Below, in pieces: positions 1 through 4,717 of a DNA stretch of 5,126 nt. Position numbers and translations under genes: made by a program. The stretch's first letter is position 1; each line of letters starts with the position of its first letter. The notes below the pieces were generated by a model that ran no database searches, was not told the origin of the DNA, and worked only from the letters and a program-made list of their open reading frames with translations. Source of the DNA: Oxalobacteraceae bacterium (GTDB lineage Bacteria > Pseudomonadota > Gammaproteobacteria > Burkholderiales > Burkholderiaceae_D); the NCBI GenBank assembly GCA_003132085.1, contig PKWO01000575.1, forward strand, positions 1 through 5,126, read 5' to 3'.

Positions 1-1646
1 CAACCACGCTGAACGAGTACCGGAAGTACATTGAAAAGGACAAGGCGCTGGAGCGGCGTTTCCAGAAAATCATGGTCGACGAGCCCAGTGTCGAGGCGAC
101 TATCGCGATTCTGCGCGGCCTGCAGGAAAAATATGAAGTGCACCACGGCGTCGACATCACCGACCCGGCCATTGTAGCGGCTGCCGAGTTGTCGCATCGC
201 TATATCACCGATCGTTTTCTGCCCGATAAGGCAATCGACTTGATCGATGAGGCAGCCTCTAAAATCAAGATTGAAATCGACTCCAAGCCGGAGGTGATGG
301 ATAAACTTGACCGGCGCCTGATTCAATTGAAGATTGAGCGCGAAGCGGTCAGGAAAGAAAAGGACGAGGCTTCGCAGCGCCGCATGGGCTTGATCGAACA
401 GGAAATCGTCAAGCTGGAACGCGAGTATGCGGACCTGGAGGAAATCTGGAAATCTGAAAAAGCGGCGGTGCAAGGCAGTCAGCACATCAAGGAAGAGATC
501 GAACAGGTGCGCTTGCAGATGGAAGAAGCCACGCGCTCCAGCGATTGGCAAAAAGTGTCTGAATTGCAATACGGAAAATTGCCCGAACTCGAAGCCCAAT
601 TGAAGAGTGCCGATACGAGTGAAGCCAAGGCGGGAAAGCCACGCCTGGTGCGCACGCAAGTCGGTGCCGAAGAAATTGCCGAAGTGGTGTCGCGCGCCAC
701 CGGCATTCCGGTGTCGAAGATGATGCAGGGCGAACGCGACAAGCTGCTGCATATGGAAACGGAACTGCACAAACGCGTGGTAGGCCAGAACGAGGCGATC
801 GGGGCAGTGTCGGATGCAATTCGGCGCTCGCGTGCCGGCTTGGGCGATCCGGGACGTCCGTACGGTTCGTTTATGTTTCTCGGCCCGACCGGCGTCGGCA
901 AGACGGAATTATGCAAAGCCTTGGCGACCTTCTTGTTCGATACCGAAGAGTCTATTGTTCGGCTGGACATGAGCGAGTTCATGGAAAAGCATTCGGTGGC
1001 CCGGCTGATTGGTGCGCCACCCGGCTATGTCGGTTACGACGAAGGCGGCTACCTGACCGAGGCGGTGCGGCGCAAGCCCTATTGCGTGATCCTGCTGGAC
1101 GAAATCGAGAAGGCGCATCCGGACGTATTTAACGTGTTGCTGCAAGTGCTCGACGACGGCCGCATGACCGACGGGCAGGGCCGCACAGTCGATTTCAAGA
1201 ATACGGTGATTGTGATGACTTCCAATCTTGGCTCACACAAGATTCAGGCGATGGAGGACAGCGATCCAGCCTTGGTGAAGATGGAAGTGATGGCTGAAGT
1301 ACGCGGACATTTCCGTCCGGAATTTATCAACCGCATCGATGAGATCGTGGTATTCCACGCGCTCGACCAGAAAAATATCGGGGCGATTGCCAAGATCCAA
1401 TTGCATGTGCTGGAGCAGCGCCTGGCTAAGATGGATATGATGCTTGACGTGTCGCCGGCTGCATTGCAGCAGATCGCCGAAGCCGGATTCGATCCGGTCT
1501 ATGGTGCACGGCCATTGAAGAGGGCGATTCAGCACCGGATAGAAAATCCCTTGTCCAAGCTGATTTTGGAAGGAAAATTCGGACCGAAAGACACCATATC
1601 CGTCGGTGTCCAGGGTAGTGAATTGGTGTTCGCGAAAGCCGGATAG
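1..1646 (+). CDS. clpB: ATP-dependent chaperone/disaggregase ClpB, 3' part (5' end outside window)
   Basis: ClpB is the cytoplasmic Hsp100 AAA+ hexamer that, with DnaK/DnaJ/GrpE, pulls polypeptides out of aggregates. The reading frame is already open at base 3, and 547 residues are visible, so about 310 of the usual ~860 are missing upstream. Seen in order: the end of NBD1 with the paired arginine fingers of ALERRFQ (54-59) and the LPDKAIDLIDEAAS helix (~225-258); the coiled-coil middle domain (~285-610), rich in Glu, Lys and Arg; the TGIPVSKM linker (~700-722); NBD2 with Walker A GPTGVGKT (882-905), pore loop GYVGY (1023-1037), Walker B VILLDE (1086-1103), sensor-1 Asn in TSN (1218-1226), the NRID arginine (1332-1334) and sensor-2 GARPLKR (1503-1523). 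All key NBD2 residues are intact, and the stop is TAG at 1644-1646. Two NBDs with a long middle domain separate it from ClpA and ClpX. No terminator is visible before the next gene, 52 bp on, so read-through into it is possible. Confidence 0.97.
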   Translation, partial: TTLNEYRKYIEKDKALERRFQKIMVDEPSVEATIAILRGLQEKYEVHHGVDITDPAIVAAAELSHRYITDRFLPDKAIDLIDEAASKIKIEIDSKPEVMDKLDRRLIQLKIEREAVRKEKDEASQRRMGLIEQEIVKLEREYADLEEIWKSEKAAVQGSQHIKEEIEQVRLQMEEATRSSDWQKVSELQYGKLPELEAQLKSADTSEAKAGKPRLVRTQVGAEEIAEVVSRATGIPVSKMMQGERDKLLHMETELHKRVVGQNEAIGAVSDAIRRSRAGLGDPGRPYGSFMFLGPTGVGKTELCKALATFLFDTEESIVRLDMSEFMEKHSVARLIGAPPGYVGYDEGGYLTEAVRRKPYCVILLDEIEKAHPDVFNVLLQVLDDGRMTDGQGRTVDFKNTVIVMTSNLGSHKIQAMEDSDPALVKMEVMAEVRGHFRPEFINRIDEIVVFHALDQKNIGAIAKIQLHVLEQRLAKMDMMLDVSPAALQQIAEAGFDPVYGARPLKRAIQHRIENPLSKLILEGKFGPKDTISVGVQGSELVFAKAG

Positions 1647-1698
1647 AGCACCGATTTGTTTCGTTAATTCCGTTAAAAGTAAAACATTACACTAAAAT

Positions 1699-2202
1699 AT
1701 GGCACTTCCCTCATTTTTGACCACCGACTTGTGCGACGCTAATCAAGACCGTCTGGATGCCGGCACGCTTGCCGTGCTGCCGCCGATATTCAAGGCGTTT
1801 GGCAAACAGATGAACTTTCATGGGCTGGCGACCACGCTGAAAGTATTTGAGGATAATGCGCTGGTGCGCGCCACGTTGGAGACTGAAGGACTTGGTCACG
1901 TGCTGGTGGTGGATGGCGGCGGCAGTCTTCGTTGTGCACTGGTTGGCGGCCAGCTTGGTCTGCTTGCCGAGAAAAACGGCTGGGCCGGCATTATTGTCAA
2001 CGGCTGCATTCGCGACTCGGTCGAGATCGACGCTTGCAATGTCGGTGTCCGCGCGATCGCCCTGCATCCGCAAAAGGCCGCCAAGAAAGGCGTAGGCGAA
2101 CGTAATATTCGCGTATCGATCGCCGGTGCGGCGATCGAACCCGGCGATTGGATCTACGCCGATGCAGATGGCGTGCTGGCGTCGCGCACCGCCTTGGTGT
2201 AG
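1699..2202 (+). CDS. rraA: RraA-family protein (putative oxaloacetate decarboxylase / HMG aldolase; RNase E inhibitor homologue)
   Basis: A 167-residue protein, close to the usual 160-165 of the family. The start is supported by alignment of TTDLCDANQD (8-17) with the E. coli RraA opening TSELCDIYQED. Further matches are VFEDNALV (49-56), VVDGGGSLRCALVGG (70-84), NGWAGIIVNGCIRD (93-106), GVGERNIRVS (131-140) and GDWIYADADGVL (149-160). E. coli RraA binds RNase E and inhibits it, whereas many relatives are divalent-metal-dependent oxaloacetate decarboxylases/HMG aldolases. G84, R105, D106 and E109 form the G-X20-R-D-X2-E motif of the catalytically competent group; E. coli RraA has Gln instead of the motif Asp. 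I therefore favour an enzyme over a pure RNase E regulator, and the gene name reflects family rather than proven role. No Shine-Dalgarno sequence precedes the ATG. The gene is 52 bp downstream of clpB and converges with the thioesterase gene, 11 bp between stops. Confidence 0.9.
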   Translation: MALPSFLTTDLCDANQDRLDAGTLAVLPPIFKAFGKQMNFHGLATTLKVFEDNALVRATLETEGLGHVLVVDGGGSLRCALVGGQLGLLAEKNGWAGIIVNGCIRDSVEIDACNVGVRAIALHPQKAAKKGVGERNIRVSIAGAAIEPGDWIYADADGVLASRTALV

Positions 2203-2213
2203 TGTTTTCGTCT

Positions 2214-2798
2214 TCACGGAAGGGGAAAGATCAGGCAGGTGGTGCTCGCATGCGCATATAACTTGCCGTCGGCATCGATAATGCGTCCTTCGGCGATGCC
2301 GACCCGGCCGCCCACCTGGATCACTTTGCCTTCGGCCCGCACCGGTCCGGTTTTGTCGGTGAGTGCGCGGATCAGGTTGACCTTCAGTTCCAGCGTCGTA
2401 TAGCCCATTCCTTTCGGTAACATCGACTGTACTGCGCAACCGACCGCAGAGTCGAGCAATGTGCAGAAATAGCCGCCATGAACGCTGCCGATCGGATTGT
2501 AATGCTGCCTGCCGGGTGTGCCCTGGAATACAATGCGACCGGGTTCGCCCTCGATCGGCACAAAATCCATCGTGTGGCCGATCGGCGCCGACGGTAATTC
2601 GCCATCCCAGATACGTTGCAAGAATTCCATTCCGCTACTCTCTTTCAATTGCTCCAACGAGGCGACACCGGGTGCGCCGAGTTTCGCGCGAATGGCGGCT
2701 TCTTGTGTTTGCCAAAGCAAGACTGTTTGTTCTCTGTGTTCTCTGTGTTCTCTGTGTTCTCTGTGTTCTCTGTGTTCTCTGTGTTCTTTGTTACTCAC
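2214..2798 (-). CDS. PaaI-family hotdog-fold thioesterase with N-terminal Glu-His-Arg repeats
   Basis: A 194-residue protein from the chosen GTG start. It resembles the PaaI/YbgC-like phenylacetyl-CoA thioesterase family, which hydrolyses acyl- or aryl-CoA thioesters in the cytoplasm; the substrate cannot be told from sequence. The family core is HYNPIGSVHGGYFCTLLDSAVG (~99-120), with Asn101, HGG 107-109 and Asp116, typical of the PaaI active site. It is followed by YTTLELKVNLIRAL (~133-146), the GPVRAEGKVIQVGGRVGIAEG strand region (~151-171) and a C-terminal YAHASTTCLIF. The start is GTG at 2796-2798, because GGAG (2805-2808) lies 6 nt upstream; an in-frame TTG 33 bp further up has no such site. 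Residues 5-22 are six EHR triplets encoded by a 9-bp tandem repeat; homologues as I remember them start near the LLWQTQEAAIRAKLGAPGVAS segment, so this is a lineage-specific extension. It is probably monocistronic, divergent from the small membrane protein gene. Confidence 0.88.
   Translation of the reverse strand: MSNKEHREHREHREHREHREHREQTVLLWQTQEAAIRAKLGAPGVASLEQLKESSGMEFLQRIWDGELPSAPIGHTMDFVPIEGEPGRIVFQGTPGRQHYNPIGSVHGGYFCTLLDSAVGCAVQSMLPKGMGYTTLELKVNLIRALTDKTGPVRAEGKVIQVGGRVGIAEGRIIDADGKLYAHASTTCLIFPLP
2729..2791. repeat. 9-bp tandem repeat (minisatellite) in the thioesterase coding region
   Basis: Seven consecutive units of GTTCTCTGT on the + strand: six identical copies (2729-2782) and a seventh with one change, GTTCTTTGT (2783-2791). 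On the coding (-) strand the unit is ACAGAGAAC, read as Glu-His-Arg. Because the unit is a multiple of three, gain or loss of copies by slippage changes protein length by three residues without shifting frame. The array begins only a few codons after the GTG start. Confidence 0.97.
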
Positions 2799-2804
2799 GT
2801 TGTT

Positions 2805-2808
2805 CTCC
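2805..2808 (-). promoter_or_regulatory. Ribosome binding site that decides the thioesterase start
   Basis: GGAG on the minus strand, 6 nt upstream of the GTG at 2796-2798. It favours this GTG over the in-frame TTG at 2829-2831, which has no purine-rich site at suitable distance. Confidence 0.7.
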
Positions 2809-2846
2809 GGTAAACCGCACGACTGGGCCAAGGGGTGGCGTGGCCC

Positions 2847-2852
2847 ATTATA
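2847..2852 (-). promoter_or_regulatory. Putative -10 box of the thioesterase promoter
   Basis: A perfect TATAAT on the minus strand, preceded by TTTTGCT. It predicts transcription starting near 2840 and a leader of about 42 nt before the GTG at 2798. No convincing -35 hexamer is found at 16-18 bp. A TG lies just upstream, but one base too far for a classical extended -10. The call rests on the -10 match and its position. Confidence 0.5.
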
Positions 2853-2897
2853 AGCAAAATAGAACGATCGTGCTTTATGCTGGATATTGCCAAGCCA

Positions 2898-2931
2898 ATG
2901 TCATGAACTTGTCATGAAACTCGCCTATTCT
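2898..2931 (+). promoter_or_regulatory. Candidate PhoB-dependent promoter: Pho box plus -10
   Basis: Two direct heptamers, ATGTCAT (2898-2904) and TTGTCAT (2909-2915), are separated by GAAC, giving the 7+4+7 layout with 11-bp period of a PhoB binding site. By my alignment 14 of 18 positions equal the E. coli phoA Pho box. Exactly 10 bp downstream is TATTCT (2926-2931), a 4/6 match to the -10 consensus, and 10 bp is the spacing of the E. coli phoA promoter. The orientation points to the gene at 3004, with a predicted start near 2938 and a leader of about 66 nt. PhoB itself is not in the window. A constitutive promoter using TTGTCA as -35 is less likely, because no -10 sits 16-18 bp after it. 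Confidence 0.65.
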
Positions 2932-3003
2932 TCTCTCTACGGATATCAGACGCTGCAAAGAAGGCGGTTGATGCCGGGGTAGAATTTGTGACGCGAGGGT
3001 GAA

Positions 3004-3297
3004 ATGGATATTTCTCATAGCTTTCGCCGCGTGTGCTTGTACTGCATGCTGACAGGGTTCACGCTGACGAATGTGGCATTGTTTTTGAATCCGATGAGCC
3101 CGGAAGATTTTCTGGGATTGGCTTTTTCCGATCCGCTGCTTACCATCCTGGATACTAACGGCAGCGGGGCTGCAGTGTTCTTCTGGATCAGCCTTTCGGT
3201 GATGCTTTTCGGATTGTTGGGTCTGCTGAGCCGCAGCCTGTATTTTCACCGGGTGTCACCGGCCCGCAAGCCGAGTCCTAAAACGCTTTTTAATTGA
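3004..3297 (+). CDS. Small two-helix membrane protein of unknown function
   Basis: A 97-residue protein I do not recognise. The ATG is preceded by GAGGGT (2995-3000), a good ribosome binding site. Two hydrophobic stretches are clear: ~10-29 (VCLYCMLTGFTLTNVALFLN) and ~56-76 (ending in LFGLLGLLS). Arg8-Arg9 before the first helix, and Arg77, Arg83, Arg88 and Lys89 after the second, predict both ends in the cytoplasm. The 30-55 loop, which carries Glu34, Asp35, Asp43 and Asp50, would face the periplasm. Cys11 and Cys14 form a C-x2-C at the cytoplasmic end of helix 1. There is no signal peptide cleavage site or catalytic motif. The gene stands alone, divergent from the thioesterase gene and 233 bp before the kinase gene. 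The Pho-box-like promoter upstream suggests induction by phosphate limitation. An open frame on the opposite strand is Gln/His-rich and looks like an antisense shadow. Confidence 0.75.
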   Translation: MDISHSFRRVCLYCMLTGFTLTNVALFLNPMSPEDFLGLAFSDPLLTILDTNGSGAAVFFWISLSVMLFGLLGLLSRSLYFHRVSPARKPSPKTLFN

Positions 3298-3407
3298 TTG
3301 TTCGCGGGATAAGTTAGTTGTTGCAATCGTAATTTACACGCCATTCGGGCAAATTGGCCGGAACACCTCAACATCGTTATCCCGGACGCCCACGAATGCG
3401 TGTCGCG

Positions 3408-3496
3408 TCATACTCCCGCGTTATACTCCCGCTTATACTCCCTTTACCCCGCGTATCTTGATACACTCCGTTGTCCTTGGGATTTTGTACTCCCGC
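3408..3496. repeat. Imperfect 12-bp repeats, consensus TTATACTCCCGC, upstream of the RIO kinase gene
   Basis: Four clear copies on the + strand: 3408-3419 (one mismatch), 3421-3432 (exact), 3433-3444 (two mismatches at the 3' end) and 3485-3496 (one mismatch). Two poorer resemblances lie between them, around 3443-3452 and 3459-3470. Two copies contain TATACT (3422-3427 and 3434-3439), a -10-like hexamer, but no -35 partner is evident. This array fills much of the 233-bp gap (3298-3530), in which I see no gene and no convincing terminator. Confidence 0.7.
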
Positions 3497-3530
3497 TTTC
3501 CTATCCAATTGTCCGCATTCTGCATAATCA

Positions 3531-4376
3531 ATGAAAACACCGAAAAGAATCCAGCCACTCGTAGAAGAGGGGTTGGTGGATGAAGTAATGCGCCAACTGA
3601 TGAGCGGCAAAGAGGCCACAGTCTATGTGGTTCGCTGCGGTGACGAGATACGTTGTGCGAAAGTATACAAAGAGGCGAATCAACGCAGTTTTCGACAAAA
3701 TGCCTCGTATCAGGAAGGCCGCAAGGTAAAAAACAGCCGTCAGGCGCGCGCGATGGAAAAAGGCACCCGTTATGGACGCAAGATGCAGGAGGAGGTCTGG
3801 CAAAGCGCTGAGGTAGACGCGCTGTACCGCCTTGCCGCTGCCGGCGTCAGAGTGCCGCAGCCGTATGTGTGTTTCGAAGGCGTGCTCTTGATGGATCTGG
3901 TCACGGACGCCGCCGGTAATGCGGCGCCGCGGCTCAATGACGTGGTGCTGACCGAAGAGCTGGCGCTCGCCTATCACGCGCAGTTGTTGCATCAGGTAGT
4001 GCTGATGCTATGTGCCGGGGTCATTCACGGCGATTTGTCCGAATATAATATCCTGATCGATGCCAATGGACCGGTCATTATCGATTTGCCGCAGGCTGTC
4101 GATGCGGCCGGCAACACCAGCGCCGGTCCGATGCTGGAACGCGATGTTGCCAATTTGCGGACTTATTTCGGCGGTTTCGCCCCCCAGCTTCTGTCCACCC
4201 AGTACGGCAAGGAAATTTGGGCGCTCTACCAGACCGGTTTGCTGAGCCCGAGTTCTGTATTGACCGGCCGCGTCGCTGTCGACAAGCGCCCGGCAGATGT
4301 GGGCGCCGTCATGCGGGAGTTGCAGTTGGCGCGCCAAGAAGAGCAAGAGCGTCAACGCCATTCGCACGAGCTCTAA
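3531..4376 (+). CDS. RIO1-family atypical serine protein kinase
   Basis: A 281-residue bacterial RIO kinase. RIO kinases are compact atypical kinases/ATPases; archaeal and eukaryotic members act in small-ribosomal-subunit maturation, while the bacterial target is not established. Seen: the RIO N-terminal region (1-24, RIQPLVEEGLVDEVMRQL), the phosphate-binding SGKEATVY (25-32), the ATP-binding lysine in CAKVYK (Lys44), the flexible-loop region 48-83, hinge-side LLMDLV (119-124), the catalytic loop HGDLSEYN (166-173, Asp168 and Asn173) and the metal-binding Asp185 in IIDLPQ (183-188). All catalytic residues are intact. The tail (264-281) is charged and Gln/Glu/Arg-rich. The start is fixed by an in-frame TAA two codons upstream (3525-3527) and by the family-typical MKTPKR opening. 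No Shine-Dalgarno sequence precedes it. It appears to be a single-gene unit. Confidence 0.93.
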   Translation: MKTPKRIQPLVEEGLVDEVMRQLMSGKEATVYVVRCGDEIRCAKVYKEANQRSFRQNASYQEGRKVKNSRQARAMEKGTRYGRKMQEEVWQSAEVDALYRLAAAGVRVPQPYVCFEGVLLMDLVTDAAGNAAPRLNDVVLTEELALAYHAQLLHQVVLMLCAGVIHGDLSEYNILIDANGPVIIDLPQAVDAAGNTSAGPMLERDVANLRTYFGGFAPQLLSTQYGKEIWALYQTGLLSPSSVLTGRVAVDKRPADVGAVMRELQLARQEEQERQRHSHEL

Positions 4377-4508
4377 CCGGCTGAATAGTCACTCCGAAAC
4401 TTGAAGCTTGATGCGTGCGGGCAGCGGCGACGCGTTTGCTGCGAGAACGCGCGATGCCAATCCCGGAAATTTCACAATTCGAAAAACATATCCCGCATGA
4501 TGAGATTT

Positions 4509-4535
4509 AATGGGTGCATCGCACCATTCTTTTAT
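4509..4535 (+). terminator. Weak candidate intrinsic terminator after the RIO kinase gene
   Basis: GGTGC (4513-4517), loop ATC, GCACC (4521-4525), extended by AAT/ATT pairing if G4512 bulges out. The following CTTTTATTT tract is T-rich but interrupted. It lies about 135 nt after the kinase stop codon. The stem is short, so this is tentative. Confidence 0.35.
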
Positions 4536-4615
4536 TTCATTTGTAGAAATATCGTTTCACATCGCGAAAACAACAATATAAGTAATTGAATATTAAGGAA
4601 TTATATTTAGTTATA

Positions 4616-4631
4616 TGTCTTATATAAGACA
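4616..4631. promoter_or_regulatory. Perfect 16-bp palindrome upstream of aceA, putative operator
   Basis: TGTCTTATATAAGACA is identical to its own reverse complement. Its 3' edge is 86 bp before the aceA ATG, in very AT-rich DNA. A 16-bp perfect dyad of this kind is typical of a dimeric helix-turn-helix regulator site. The identity is unknown; a GntR-type regulator of central carbon metabolism is a guess. The central TATATA could itself overlap a -10 element, which would suit repression. It is too short and loopless for a terminator. Confidence 0.6.
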
Positions 4632-4705
4632 ATGATGCTATGACGGAAAGCGCATATTATTTAGTCATCAGGTTTTGATTTCACATTGCACTTTTCGTTA
4701 ATCAT

Positions 4706-4710
4706 AGGAG
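4706..4710 (+). promoter_or_regulatory. aceA ribosome binding site that decides its start
   Basis: AGGAG ends 7 nt before the ATG at 4718 and only 1 nt before another in-frame ATG at 4712. The 4718 start therefore has proper spacing and gives the MASREQQV opening. Confidence 0.85.
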
Positions 4711-4717
4711 AATGACC

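Larger units (their letters stand above)
4377..4717. other. Intergenic region between the RIO kinase gene and aceA
   Basis: 341 bp without a credible gene. The first ~100 bp are GC-rich with only weak inverted repeats. A hairpin followed by T-rich sequence (4509-4535) may end the kinase transcript. From about 4540 the DNA turns strongly AT-rich: only 11 of the 60 bases at 4571-4630 are G or C by my count. This part holds the palindrome at 4616-4631 and probably the aceA promoter, though no -35/-10 pair stands out. A 62-codon open frame from a TTG at 4401 has no ribosome binding site or recognisable product, and I do not call it. Confidence 0.7.

Noticed and set aside
479..982. Minus-strand frames of up to 167 codons inside clpB
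   Set aside because: They are antisense shadows of a strongly conserved coding region, with no independent signals.
1711..2439. 242-codon open frame on the minus strand
   Set aside because: It lies antisense to rraA and runs into the thioesterase gene in another frame. It has no recognisable domain, while rraA on the other strand is a clear family match.
2729..2791. CRISPR-like array
   Set aside because: Units are 9 bp and contiguous with no spacers, so this is a simple tandem repeat.
2829..2831. TTG as start of the thioesterase, 11 codons upstream
   Set aside because: It has no ribosome binding site, whereas GTG at 2796-2798 has GGAG at 6-nt spacing.
2459..2917. 152-codon + strand frame with repeated Cys-Val-Leu triplets
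   Set aside because: The triplets are only the 9-bp repeat read on the wrong strand. The frame is antisense to the thioesterase and has no family match.
2875..3249. 124-codon minus-strand frame
   Set aside because: It is Gln/His-rich, the usual antisense image of a hydrophobic protein. The + strand gene has a ribosome binding site and membrane helices.
3305..3384. Inverted repeat CGGGATAA / TTATCCCG flanking 64 bp
   Set aside because: The arms are perfect but only 8 bp, do not extend, and the wide loop has no T-run. I see no mobile element or terminator between them, so chance is a fair explanation.
4401..4589. 62-codon + strand frame after the RIO kinase gene
   Set aside because: It has a TTG start with no ribosome binding site, low-complexity composition entering AT-rich DNA, and no recognisable product.
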